Positions 48,172 to 60,281 are shown, numbered from the stretch's first letter. The stretch: 64,000 nt of DNA from Limnoperna fortunei (GCA_944474755.1 OX104124.1:434001-498000); one strand, 5' to 3'. The notes: generated by a model not told the origin, from the letters alone. Made by a program: numbers and translations.

Positions 48172-48683
48172 ATTGATTGATTGATTAATGGTGTTTAACG
48201 CCCGAGCAGCATTATTTCAGCTATATTCAGGCGATGAACATGAAATGGATGATAAAATGAACATGAAATGACGATGAATGAAAATGGGATGGGACACAAG
48301 GAAAAATAGGGGTAACGGATTTTAGATTGCCACTGGCAAATGGGAGGAGGGATAGGGTCGGGCAATTCAGCCTCCTGTAGCGGGATCGAAATCCCTACTC
48401 ATAGCGAATACTACAGCAGCGTTCTTTAACGTGCGAGGAACGTGGCATTTTTCCCAACACGGTGCACTAATATGGTTTGCGGTCAGGTTTTCCGTATTAT
48501 GGCCTGACAACCCCAGCTTGCCAGGGGTACCCCATTCAACCACCTGGGGCACACATCCCAGTCGGTCTTTAGGCAGACCGACCTGACACGCCGGTCAGGG
48601 TACTGGGCGCTATTTAGTCGCCTTTTACGACAAGCTAGCACGACTGCGGTCTATTCTTTTGGCCACCCGGATCCCGTACGGGG
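48172..48683 (-). mobile_element. 512-bp SINE-like element with 14-bp target duplication
   Basis: The element is flanked by the exact direct repeat CCCTAACAATATTG (48158-48171 and 48684-48697). Read on the minus strand it begins CCCCGTACGGGATCCGGG, contains 'gtcgtaaaaggcgactaaat' and 'ggatttcgatcccgctacag', and ends with 'atatagctgaaataatgctg', 'ggcgttaaacaccattaatc' and an (AATC)n tail. The 3' end is the shared molluscan SINE tail; the 5' half differs from the copies at 18829 and 45863. The long exact duplication and simple-repeat tail show LINE-type retrotransposition and a recent insertion. The open frame at 48367-48552 is incidental. Confidence 0.85.
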
Positions 48684-48847
48684 CCCTAACAATATTGTAT
48701 TTGAATGCAAAACGCATTACATTAACTGACTGATAAAGGAATAAGGTATTGGTAATTTAGCTATCATCTCAAGATATACCTTAGCGACACTTACAAAAGA
48801 GGAAATCATATATCTCATATATCATAAAAAATTCAACGAATTGATTA

Positions 48848-49722
48848 GACTTGTGTACATTTGTTTAACTAGCCTTCTGTACATTTGTTTAACTAGCCCT
48901 GTGTACATTTGTTTAACTAGCCTTGTGTACATTTGTTTAACTAGCCTTGTGTACATTTGTTTAACTAGCCTTGTGTACATTTGTTTAACTAGCCTTCTGT
49001 ACATTTGTTTAACTAGCCTTTTGTACATTTGTTTAACTAGCCTTGTATACATTTGTTTAACTAGCCTTGTGTACATTTGTTTAACTAGCCTTCTGTACAT
49101 TTGTTTAAGTAGCCTTGTGTACATTTGTTTAACTAGCCTTGTGTACATTTGTTTAACTAGCCTTGTGTACATTTGTTTAACTAGCCTTTTGTACATTTGT
49201 TTAACTAGCCTTGTGTACATTTGTTTAACTAACCTTGTGTACATTGTTTAACTAGCCTTGTGTACATTTGTTTAACTAGCATTGTGTACATTTGTTTAAC
49301 TAGCCTTGTGTACATTTGTTTAACTAGCCTTGTGTACATTTGTTTAACTAGCCTTGTGTACATTTGTTTAACTAGCTTGTGTACATTTGTTTAACTAGCC
49401 TTGTGTAAAAATTTTTAAGTAGCCTTGTGTACATTTGTTTAACTAACCTTGTGTACATTGTTTAACTAGCATTGTGTACATTTGTTTAACTAGCCTTGTG
49501 TACATTTGTTTAACTAGCCTTGTGTACATTTGTTTAACTAGCCTTGTGTACATTTGTTTAACTAGCTTGTGTACATTTGTTTAACTAGCCTTGTGTAAAA
49601 AATTTTAAGTAGCCTTGTGTACATTTGTTTAACTAGCCTTGTGTACATTTGTTTAACTAGCATTGTGTACATTTGTTTAACTAGCCTTGTGTACATTTGT
49701 TTAACTAGCCTTGTGTACATTT
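48848..49722. repeat. 24-bp satellite, open on both strands
   Basis: About 36 units of 'ttgtgtacatttgtttaact' + 'agcc'. Because the unit is 24 bp and stop-free in one frame on each strand, the array yields 8-residue-period reading frames (plus VYICLTSL, minus VKQMYTRL). A marker unit with 'gtgtaaaa' recurs 190 bp apart (49401 and 49591), showing a block duplication. Frames break with 23-bp units near 49240. No start, signal or splice context supports translation. Confidence 0.95.
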
Positions 49723-50691
49723 CACGGGTTACTCTTTTGATGTGATAGTTCTCGACATTTTCTTTAGCAAACTTATTTTACCAAGAAAATTACATGTATT
49801 ATTGAAGACAGTACAATATTATATCGACGTAAACAGCTCTACAAAAAGTAATGTCTTTCTAAATGCAATTAATTTTTTAAAACATTTTTATGCATTAATT
49901 AATATGTACGAATGAATCGCTAGATTTTGGGCAGTGACCTAACTTCAAGCTTAGTTCATTGTAACTAGCTTATTGTTGTATTCGTAGATTATGAGATTCA
50001 CAAATCTCCCTAATTAAAAATCTTTTTACTTAGTACTGTCCAGTTGTATACATGTACTTGACCTAATGTAAACCAATTATATCTCAATTAACATATTTAT
50101 AAAAGGTGTTTGTTGTAGGTTTTCTCGTGATAACATACAGTTAAAAGGCAGAAAAGAGCTGTTAATGTTCGAAAGATTCTTTTTTATGATAAACTGCACA
50201 TTTATATATAGTGGTGTGTAGTGTTCTTAATTCGTGATGTGTAAATTTGGTTATCTATAGTCATTTTAAAAGGTTAAACTATTTTTAACACTGTCGTGTC
50301 CTGCGACATACTGCATGAAATTGGAATTTGTCAATAACGTTAAGCACGCTTCTGTCTCACGTTTGTTGGTTCACGTTACTTGTCTGGTTATTATCACAAC
50401 AGTTTGTTTTGATGGATGGCATAATTAGTACCAGTACGCGTGGACTTCTACCAGTATTAGTATGTCAATTCTTGAAAAAAGTTGTCAATTATCCGAGGCT
50501 TATAAAGATCAATTTTGACGATTTCACACAGGAGTTGTATAGTAGTGGCCACATGAGGCATAATTATCCGTCCCTAACAAATTTTGCTAGTGGCCAAATG
50601 GTAGTACATGTCTTTCCTGACATGTCTTTGACTGATTAAGTGTTCATTAATTTAATCTAGCCTTGAAAACAGATGCAATAGTATTGCTGGG

Positions 50692-50733
<42 letters not shown>

Positions 50734-51563
50734 CGAAGGTTATCTCGTTAAACACGAACCAACATCCAACATGTACTATCAAATTTCACTCGAATTAACT
50801 TCTATCTTAATAAATTTAATGTTTTAGTTAAAGCCTTAATTTAGCAACCGCATTTCTTGTTAATAGATTTTAATTTACATTTAATTAACTGTTAACGAGC
50901 AGAATTTCCTGACCGTCGTATGTGTCATAATAACTAATATCTAACCGAAATAAAAGTATATATGACTAGAGGGAAGGACGGAGTATGTAAAAATCCCAAG
51001 TGTCAACAAAAATGGCAAGGAAACGACCAAATAACAAGAGCAAAATGTCAAACAACGATTAGACAAATTTGTCATGAATTTCCAAGAATCTTTTGTATGA
51101 ACCAGTATGAACTCAGAGCGCAACACTAGTTTTTACCTATAATGAGAAACCAGCCGACATGCGCAGAAACAGCCACATCCACAAATAGGAAGGACTATCT
51201 GCGAAATATTTGTAAAACTGATTTTCAGAATTTTTAATAAAATACACAAACTTCCATTAATATGATATAAAAAATAGACTTTAAATTGGACAAACATCGA
51301 AATATTCCAACCATGGGATACCCAGCACACAAAAAGTTCCCAGGTACCTTGATACTGGGTACACACGACAATCTCTCAGTATACAAACTAGTCCAAGAAT
51401 CCTCTGCCGTCCAACGCTTTTTTTTTTTGCGTGGGACGTCAGAGAGCTCTCCATAAGCAAAACAGCGGATTTTGCGACACCGGTCTGGGTCGGTACATTT
51501 CATCGTGTCAGATTTAATAAAACATTTTTATCCAGTTAATCTATATATAATTCGCTTCTTTAG
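49723..51563. other. Intergenic; one weak plus-strand frame
   Basis: A 103-residue plus frame at 50328-50639 opens with a hydrophobic, signal-like stretch (LLSHVCWFTLLVWLLSQQ) but has no recognisable family and a modest start context; chance is the likelier explanation. A faint F2-like phrase ('ggcaaggaaacgaccaaata') occurs at about 51013. An (AATC)n microsatellite occupies 50694-50732. Confidence 0.3.
50694..50732. repeat. (AATC)n microsatellite
   Basis: About nine to ten AATC units. Confidence 0.9.
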
Positions 51564-51767
51564 ATATTTTTCTCTAGGAATATAATCATCTTACCTTCAA
51601 TCAAGATGATTTAAGTCCATTTCTAGCTGATTTCCATCGATACCCTTACATTCCTACATTTCACTTTCATTTTGAACAAAAAGTCACCTGACAACAATGT
51701 GACTTAAATCCAGTGCTTAAATTAGCTTGATTGAATGTATGATGATTATATTCCTAGAGAAAAATAT
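51564..51767. repeat. Foldback inverted repeat
   Basis: The left arm 51564-51615 ('atatttttctctaggaatat', 'ttcaatcaag', 'gatttaag') is the imperfect reverse complement of the right arm 51716-51767 ('cttaaattagcttgattgaa', 'atattcctagagaaaaatat'), with a spacer of about 100 bp. Confidence 0.8.
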
Positions 51768-51896
51768 CCTTATTAGTGATAAATAAATGCACAAATTGTA
51801 CGATACAACTAGATTTACAACCTGATACTTTCCGTAGTTACCCAACACAGTTTTGGAGTATCGTAAAAAACAATTTTTGTTTTATTTTTAATATAG

Positions 51897-52023
51897 AAAC
51901 GATAAACTTATCTTTCCCAATGGAAAATTAGAAGAAATTGATGAGCTGTTAACTAACAAACTGAATGATATGAAAAAGCACATAATGTTATCAAATAAAA
52001 TTAATGGGATGTCACCAGTATGA
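51897..52023 (+). other. Possible 3' terminal exon, unrecognised
   Basis: After an acceptor-like TTTTTAATATAG, a plus-strand frame reads NDKLIFPNGKLEEIDELLTN and continues as a charged helix-like stretch (LNDMKKHIMLSNK) to a TGA at 52021-52023. The composition looks more protein-like than its surroundings, but no upstream exon or family was identified. The opposite strand is also open across this interval for 142 residues, with a hydrophobic low-complexity sequence. Confidence 0.22.
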
Positions 52024-53267
52024 TTTTCTGATAATATTTGGTGAAATTTATTCATATAGTGGTTATCTAGCAAAATTGCATCATTAAAATATTGGTTTAA
52101 TGAAAAAAATAAAATATTTCCCTTACCCCAAACTCCCACTACCCGGTTCCTGGAGACTATCATAGAAGATAGATATAGCAGAATGAGAGAATGAGAACTT
52201 TCAACGTTTAGGAGAAGATTTTGCGGATGTAAGTCTAAAGAAATGGCAATATGAATTAGCATAGGAAATACAGAACAAACCACATACAAAACGATATAGC
52301 AAATAACGTCCCACATAAAACGATCGATGTCCGTTTTGTTATTATAATTTAATTTTCTTCATGCCTTACCCCAATTAATTTCATCGTCTAAATTGACAAA
52401 ATATAGTCCTATTCATTTCAAATTAGACATTAGTAAAAATTTTGATAATTAAAATCACCAAAATATCTTACAGCAATCTACTTAAAAAAATAGCATTGGA
52501 AATGAATTCGTTTCATAAATTAACCTATATAAACCTAATTTTTAATTCAATAATGTGTACTTAGCAGGATCTACAGAGGGAATTCATGTAAAAAACTATA
52601 AACAATATAATCTGCACTTTATGGTAAAATAGAATCAAATGTATTGCATTAAATTTAATAGTAAATGCAAAAGAACACAAAATACCTTTGGCAGAAAGTT
52701 TTGATTAAAGTGGAAATTAGTACGATGAACGCAAATTTGTATGTAAGCAGAAATACATTTTAAAGGCAAGGTTTGGCCTACATGCACAAAAATAGAACTA
52801 TTTGAATGTGGCCGCATAACTTCGAGGTGTTTTGCCACATAGTCACATAGTCTTGGACTTAAAACGATTTAAGAACTTCTGTGTCAACTAGGTGTGTCTT
52901 ATGATAATGAATATGTGTTTGAAAGATTAATTGGTACATATATTTGTTCTTTAACTTGATATAATATAAATGCAATTTAAAGGATATAATAAATAATAAA
53001 CCATTCTGCTATATGTGTCATTGTGCTGCACTGCAAATGTAAAAAATTGGAGATGAATTGTAGGATTTTATTTTTTGTTGTTTCCGCCGATCCAAATCCC
53101 TGGGTAAGACAATCTGCAACGAAAAAAAAAACATGATATATTTTTCGAATTCTTTATTAAGAGAGGATGGTTTACCCGTTTCACACTCTTACTTCCGTGA
53201 AAGGATTATTATAAGGTATTTAACAACTATCGTCAGTAAGTTATCGTCAGTTATAGAACATTTGCTA
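52024..53267. other. Intergenic, nothing recognised
   Basis: AT-rich. Short frames on both strands have no motifs. Confidence 0.35.
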
Positions 53268-53273
53268 TTTATT
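53268..53273 (-). promoter_or_regulatory. Candidate polyadenylation signal for gene A
   Basis: AATAAA on the minus strand about 285 nt past the gene A stop. An ATTAAA variant is nearer, at about 53313. Either could be used. Confidence 0.4.
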
Positions 53274-53557
53274 TTGTCTAGGTCCTATCTTTTCATCTGC
53301 TATTGTTTCTTTTTTTAATAAATAAGTCTTAATGGACCATTACAAAAATTGTTGATAATCTGCATACATTGCAAATTCGTACCATCTTTACATATATTAA
53401 ACAAAGATAAACATAGTTAAACGCCACAATTCAGACTACTAAAAGGCAGAAATTTAAACCACCAAAAACGTTAAAGAAAAACATGTTTGTTAGTTTTAAC
53501 GCATTTTGATGGTAGAGTAATTTACACGAGTCAGTATAATATGTATACCTATCCTCC

Positions 53558-56500
53558 TCACATCCTGGAACACACACATCGGTTGTCGAAACAATGGCGT
53601 CTATTAGCTGGGCATGCCCAATTTGCCACTGCAAGACACTGATCTCTGGTCGTACAAGCTAAAATAATATTTAGTTTTAACATCGCAGATGTTATATTGT
53701 ATAAATTAGTATTCACGACGAAAACAATTATTTATTATGTAAACCTTCTGTGTGCGAGATTAGGAAAACTGACTAGACTTTTGCAAAGGAGAAAACTGTT
53801 AAAAGCCAAACGTAAAATACAACTAGCGAGCAAAGTCTGACATACAGTAAATAAGGCCTTTTTCTATCGCTCTGAAATTGTGTGCTAGAGTAGAGAAACT
53901 GAATACGTCAATTGTATTACGTTTGACAGGAATAGACATCAAATCTACGGGAATCATCCTGCCAACGGTGCCAGGACGATGTTTAAATGCTGAAAGGGCA
54001 ACCGGTAATAATCACTTTGCAGGCAATAAAGACTTGATTTATTTTATCCTTATTTGTTAGGTGTTACCCAATATTAGCTAAGATAACTTATGTGTACTGT
54101 CTGGGATGTTCTCTGCACTTCGGTGTCACGTGATATTTATAGTATTGATAACTTATGTGTAGTTTCAGAAAGTTTAGCTGTATGTTTAGATGTTACCCAA
54201 TATTAGTTTAGATAACTTACATGTAGTGTCTGTATGTTTAGGTTTTACCCAATATTATTTTAGATAACTTAAGTGTAGTTTCTGTATGTTTAGGTGTTAC
54301 CCAATATTAGTTTAGATAACTTAAGTGTAGTTTCTGTATGTTTAGGTGTTACCCAATATTAGTTTAGATAACTTAAGTGTAGTGTCTGTATGTTTAGGTT
54401 TTACCCAATATTAGTTTAGATAACTTAAGTGTAGTGTCTGTATGTTTAGGTGTTACCCAAGATTAGTTTAGATAACTTAAGTGTAGTGTCTGTATGTTTA
54501 GGTGTTACCCAATATTAGTTTAGATAACTTAAGTGTAGTGTCTGTATGTTTAGGTGTTACCCAATATTAGTTTAGATAACTTAAGTGTAGTGTCTGTATG
54601 TTTAGGTGTTACCCAATATTAGTTTAGATAACTTACGTGTCGTGTCTGTATGCTTAGGTGTTACCCAATATTAGTTTAGATAACTTACGTGTAGTGTCTG
54701 TATGTTTAGGTGTTACCAAATATTAGTTTAGATAACTTAAGTGTAGTGTCTGTATGTTTAGGTGTTACCCAATATTAGTTTAGATAACTTACGTGTCGTG
54801 TCTGTATGCTTAGGTGTTACCCAATATTAGTTTAGATAACTTACGTGTAGTGTCTGTATGTTTAGGTGTTACCCAATATTAGTTTAGATAACTTACGTGT
54901 AGTGTCTGTATGTTTAGGTGTTACCCAAGATTAGTTTAGATAACTTACGTGTAGTGTCTGTATGTTTAGGTGTTACCCAATATTAGTTTAGATAACTTAC
55001 GTGTAGTTTCTGTATGTTTAGGTGTTACCCAATATTAGTTTAGATAACTTAAGTGTAGTGTCTGTATGTTTAGGTGTTACCCAATATTAGTTTAGATAAC
55101 TTACGTGTCGTGTCTGTATGCTTAGGTGTTACCCAAGATTAGTTTAGATAACTTACGTGTCGTGTCTGTATGTTAAGGTGTTACCCAAAATTAGTTTAGA
55201 TAACTTACGTGTAGTGTCTGTATGTTTAGGTGTTACCAAATATTAGTTTAGATAACTTACGTGTAGTGTCTGTATGTTTAGGTGTTACCCAAGATTAGTT
55301 TAGATAACTTACGTGTAGTGTCTGTATGTTTAGGTGTTACCAAATATTAGTTTAGATAACTTACGTGTAGTGTCTGTATGTTTAGGTGTTACCAAATATT
55401 AGTTTAGATAACTTACGTGTAGTGTCTGTATGTTTAGGTGTTACCCAAGATTAGTTTAGATAACTTACGTGTAGTGTCTGTATGTTTAGGTGTTACCCAA
55501 TATTAGTTTAGATAACTTACGTGTCGTGTCTGTATGTTTAGGTGTTACCCAAGATTAGTTTAGATAATTTACGTGTCGTGTCTGTATGTTTAGGTGTTAC
55601 CCAAGATTAGTTTAGATAACTTACGTGCCGTGTCTGTATGTTTAGGTGTTACCCAAGATTAGTTTAGATAACTTAAGTGTCGTGTCTGTATGTTTAGGTG
55701 TTACCCAAGATTAGTATAGATAACTTACGTGTCGTGTCTGTATGTTTAGGTGTTACCCAAGATTAGTTTAGATAACTTACGTGTCGTGTCTGTATGTTTA
55801 GGTGTTACCCAAGATTAGTTTAGATAACTTAAGTGTCGTGTCTGTATGTTTAGGTGTTACCCAAGATTAGTATAGATAACTTACGTGTCGTGTCTGTATG
55901 TTTAGGTGTTACCCAAGATTAGTTTAGATAACTTAAGTGTAGTGTCTGTATGCTTAGGTGTTACCCAATATTAGTTTAGATAATTTACGTGTCGTGTCTG
56001 TATGTTTAGGTTTTACCCAATATTAGTTTAGATAATTTACGTGTCGTGTCTGTATGTTTAGGTGTTACCCAAGATTAGTTTAGATAACTTAAGTGTAGTT
56101 TCTGTATGTTTAGGTGTTATCCTATATAGTATTGATAACTTAAATTTAGTTTCTGTATGTTTAGATTTTACCCAAGATTAGTTTAGATAACTTAAGTGTA
56201 GTTTCTGTATGTTTAGGTGTTACCCAATATTATTTTAGATAATTTAAGTGTAGTTTCCGTATGTTTAGGTGTTACCCAATATTAGTTTAGATAACTTAAG
56301 TGTAGTTTCTGTATGTTTAGGTGTTACCCAATATTATTTTAGATAATTTAAGTGTAGTTTCCGTATGTTTAGGTGTTACCCAATATTATTTTAGATAATT
56401 TACGTGTACTATCTGGGCTTTTCTCTGTACTTCGATGTTATCCGATATAAATGTTGATAACTTACGTGTAATTTTAGTATGTTTAGGTGTTATCCAATAT

Positions 56501-57691
56501 TAGTACAGATAACTTACGTGTACTGTCTGGGCTGTTCTCTGCACATGTACAAGTATTATCTATGCATGTTATGTGAGACGTAGCATCGCATATAGTATGT
56601 ATACAATCAGCAGTGGTTCCACTATTGCAAGATTCGCTACTAGCCAGGGCTACAAAAGAGCTTAGTCATTTTATTTTCCACGGTCTATATAGCATTATAT
56701 CTAGGTTTTGATTTGTTATACATCTATATTTAATATAAATCCTTTGTAGCAAATAAAAAACATCGAGTGCAAAAAGTCTATTTACTTCTGTAAATCTTTG
56801 AGTCAAACCTTGCCGGTTTGTATTGTGTTTTGGGTTTTCGTTGCCGTTGAGTTGATTTCATTGATTGCAAACGTTGAGCATAATCAGTTCTATTTATGTA
56901 AATGTTACAAAAATTAAGCAGATGTTTTGTAGAAACTAAACACATTATTTTAAAATATAACAAATTATTTTCAGTTTTGACAACACGTTTCTGAACTTTA
57001 CTAAAAAGGTGTGTGGCCAAATGGGAATGATTTGTATTGTTTATAGTTAATTTGTAAGGCGAATAATAACGATAAAGATTGTTTTCGAACAGAAGTAAAA
57101 TATGATAAAAATGTCACTTTAATTTTTTTTACAGTCAAGTAATATAAATTACAATCATTAACAATTCAAGTCAAGAACAAGTTAAACGGATTAATTTGAA
57201 ACAACTAAAAAAGAACAAAGGCTTAATATAATAAACAAATGAGTATGTAATATGCATACCATGCTATATTAGTTGATGGGCAATGGTGTTTCTTGACATT
57301 CCAATTTATTTGCTATGTTATACTAATTAGAAAAACTATAATTAACACTTACGTTAATCGGATTATAGATTGCTGTATGTTGCGCAGTTAATGAGTACTT
57401 TGTAAACAATTGGTTTGTGATTGAATCTAATATTATTTATTACTTAATTATCCGATGTTGTGTTTCTTTTTTGATTGAGTATAGTTAAAAGTCATACACA
57501 TATACTGATACAAAAATTTTAACTAATTAAACGGCATTTAAACATCTCCTAGTAACTGTTAAGACAAAAAATAGTTCCAAGTGTAATGAACGGATGATAA
57601 CAAACAAAGCAACAATTTGATTTTAATCCGATGTACTCCATTTAAACTTACCCAGGATGCACATTACACCAATAAATATTGTCACCTGCAT
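53558..57691 (-). CDS. Gene A: Cvsi-like secreted serine protease inhibitor, 3 exons
   Basis: Coding exons are 57691-57652 (40 nt), 56649-56518 (132 nt) and 53658-53558 (101 nt, TGA stop). Donors are G|GTAAGT and ACAC|GTAAGT; acceptors are CTCTTTTGTAG and TTATTTTAG. Both introns are phase 1. The 90-residue product has a signal peptide (MQVTIFIGVMCILALASS) and about 72 mature residues with 12 cysteines in two six-cysteine modules: one ending ITCIDNTCTCAE, the other running from PCTTRDQC to RHCFDNRCVC. Size, cysteine number and two-module pattern agree with the oyster plasma inhibitors Cvsi-1/Cvsi-2 (MEROPS I84), which block subtilisin-type proteases, so a secreted defence inhibitor is the likely role. 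A different small Cys-rich secreted family remains possible. Paralogue B lies upstream. Intron 2 contains a 52-bp minisatellite derived from the exon 2 splice donor. Confidence 0.82.
54060..56517. repeat. 52-bp satellite in gene A intron 2, built on a splice donor
   Basis: About 47 units of 52 bp based on 'tgtttaggtgttacccaata' + 'ttagtttagataacttacgt' + 'gtagtgtctgta'. On the gene's strand each unit reads ...CAGACACTACAC|GTAAGTTATCT..., the same as the true exon 2 end (CAGACAGTACAC|GTAAGTTATCT at 56518). By eye about two dozen units keep GTAAGT or GTAAAT; the rest read TTAAGT and lose the GT. At both array edges (54093-54130 and 56404-56440) units extend further into exon-like sequence ('ctgtctgggatgttctctgc', 'ctatctgggcttttctctgt'), showing the array came from the exon-intron junction. 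Confidence 0.93.
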
Positions 57692-57734
57692 TCTTGTAAT
57701 AATCAGTGTAAATGATAAGCAGAAACTTTTACGT

Positions 57735-57761
57735 ATTATATAAGATAATGTTACTTATCTT
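57735..57761 (-). promoter_or_regulatory. Gene A core promoter: TATA box and inverted GATA motifs
   Basis: On the minus strand TATATAAT (57742-57735) lies about 45 nt upstream of the ATG, leaving room for a short 5' UTR. Immediately upstream, AAGATAA-TGTTAC-TTATCTT (57742-57761) is a perfect 7-bp inverted repeat made of two GATA-factor type sites. Function is inferred from motif and position. Confidence 0.6.
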
Positions 57762-58176
57762 TCAGAAGAACTCATGTTTAGTTATGTCATATTTATGACT
57801 TGGACGGCTATCAATAAGGCCAGTAAAATACTCATAACGAAACATTGAGGCACTCACTAAATTTGTTTGCGATAACAGTTTAATTTTGAAATCTTACCCC
57901 GTCAATATCGACTTCTAAGGCATTGCCTTGTTCGCCGCTCCTCTATCGTAACCCTGTGCTCTTGCTTATTATAACGAACTTCTAGTGCATCTATAGAATT
58001 AGAATTGTATATATGACAAGTATTAGTAAATCGCTGTAATATTTACCTATGCTGTTCAATTTCTGCCATAGTTTTTACTTTATTTAATAACATTTTTTCA
58101 TGAGACTATAATGAAATATTTAAAAATGTTGTTCAATTTCTGCCATATTTTATACTTTATTTTATTACATTTTTTC

Positions 58177-58325
58177 ATGAGAAAAATAGCAAAGAAAACC
58201 GACCGAACAACAAGAGCCAAAAGTCAAGGGACAAATACAAATCCGGATATAGACAAAACGCAACACGAAAACCAAAAACACAAAAAACAGAAATAGAGTA
58301 ACCCGAACCCAATAAAAACCATTAT
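58177..58325 (-). repeat. Dispersed repeat family F2 (minus copy)
   Basis: 'gagaaaaatagcaaagaaaa', 'ccgaccgaacaacaagagcc', 'acaaatccggatatagacaa' and 'acccgaacccaataaaaacc' are the reverse complement of the copy at 60100. Confidence 0.7.
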
Positions 58326-60099
58326 ATTACAATGTAATATTTAACTATGCTGTTCAATTTCTGTCATATTTTATACTTTATTTTATAACATTTTTTCATG
58401 AGATTATAATGTGAAGGTTTGCAATTATTATTATTATACATATGTACTAAGTATTGAAAAACTATTTTTGCTGAGGTTTCAAGTCAACGGATTTTGTCAC
58501 TTAAAAGTAAATGTGAAAAATGTGAATAAATAGACAAATTACGCTTTCAATTTCAAAAACTACATTATGTTTATGCGTTATTATGGTGGCTAAAAATAGT
58601 AGTTAGTAATCTTAACCTTAGTAATCTTAATCATACTAAATTTAATAAATTTGAAGATTTGATTTCCTTACAATGTTTTATTGTTCACTTTATATCCTAA
58701 AGTCTTTGTGAAATGTACGTGCGATATCCAACCATTGCCGAACATCACAATAAGAAAATTGAAATCAAAACTTAACTAGGATGCCTCGAGAATTTTCAGT
58801 ACCTCAAAGTTACTTGTGTCATTTTTCATTCTATCGACAAGCTTGATAAGTAATTGTAGCCAGCTAATTATGTATACTTTTTTACGTCCAACTAGACCTA
58901 AAAGAAAGAAAACCTACTTAAAAGACTCTTTTTAGAACTAAGTCTACCCTTGGTCATGAGTACCCATTTCATTGAGTAGAGAAGAACATGATAAAATTAA
59001 CTAGTTAATTAAAAAGTAGCAAATATACTGATATGTGAAAAGCTGACTTAATTACTGATTAAAAATTACAAGTTTACTTTGAGGCAGAACACTAACTGTC
59101 TGTTGCCCCGCATAACGTATTTGATACAAAACTTCCAACGCGACCCTACACAAAAATTATATAAATTTAAATAATATAAACATTGTCTTTGTGGAGTATA
59201 TGCTACGTATAAATTTAAGGTCTAAATTTTAAAATATTCCCCGGAAAAAAATATTTGTCATCTCTCTTTCATTTTCATTATATCATCAATGCATGAATAA
59301 TTTAAAATATTCTGGATATAAAACGATTAATACCATCATATTGGGGAAATTATTAATAGATGTTTATAAATATGACCCTGCTAAATTGAGAATAAAAAGT
59401 AAACTTCAAAGGAGATAACTCATAAAATGCATTATAGAATATATTTTAAGTATTTTTGTTTAGCTTTATAATTGATAGCATACTTTTTATTTAATATTAA
59501 ATTATCTTTCCGAATAAACAGCATTAATCATCTAAGGAGAGTTGTGATGGATTTTAAAAATGTAATCAGCATGGCTCATACAAACAAGTGGGCCTTTAAA
59601 AACTAAAGGAAGAACAAATAACTGACCAATTCACACAATGAATAACACATAACAGACCTATGATTTGTTTTAAAATAAACAATGTCTACAATATCTGAAG
59701 TGACAAATATTTAACTGACATTGTCTTATAAAGAACTTACATCCTGATCGTATGATTAATTAATTTAGATATTAACTCTTAATAGTGATAGTCTATATGG
59801 TTGAGCATGAAGGCGAGCAAAATTATTATCGTTTGTTCTAAGATCTATGTTGATCTGGAGTTTGAAAAGTTTCAAACAATAAACCACTTATATAATTCCA
59901 CTCCAACACCTTTGCAGTAACTTGCACAGCCAATGTGAAACAATGACGTAATTGATCGTTTTAGAAAAACAATCTCTCATATACGTTCATATACGTTCGG
60001 ACATTTTCGCTGATTCATAGGTAGTGTTCCGTATTCCTGGATTTGACTTTTTCCAGACATGACATTGATTAACTTGACGGGTGTCTAATTAGAGGCACA

Positions 60100-60281
60100 T
60101 ACTGCTTACTCGTCCAGAGCACACGAGTGCACTCATGGTTTTATTAGGTTCGGGTTACTCACTTTCTGTTTTCATGTTTTTCGTTTTTATTTTACGTTGT
60201 ATATGTTTGTCTTTATTGGATTTGTAATTGCCCTTTGACTTTCGGCTTTTCTGTTCGGTCGGTTTCCTTTGCTATTTTTCA
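60100..60281 (+). repeat. Dispersed repeat family F2 (plus copy)
   Basis: 'ttactcgtccagagcacacg', 'atggttttattaggttcggg', 'gttgtatatgtttgtcttta', 'ctgttcggtcggtttccttt' and 'gctatttttcag' are collinear with 13466-13605. Confidence 0.7.

Noticed and set aside
48822..49251. Two long repetitive reading frames, one on each strand
   Set aside because: They are by-products of a 24-bp stop-free satellite unit, with no signal peptide, splice or start context and frames lost at short units.
51133..51503. Minus-strand Cys-containing pieces (ICGCGCFCAC, CTDPDRCRKIRC) near gene A, considered as further inhibitor exons
   Set aside because: The cysteine spacing does not match exons 2 or 3 of genes A and B, exon lengths do not fit, and no partner exons with matching phase were found.
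51888..52316. 142-residue minus frame
   Set aside because: It is hydrophobic low-complexity sequence in very AT-rich DNA. The plus strand of part of it looks more protein-like, so neither is firm.
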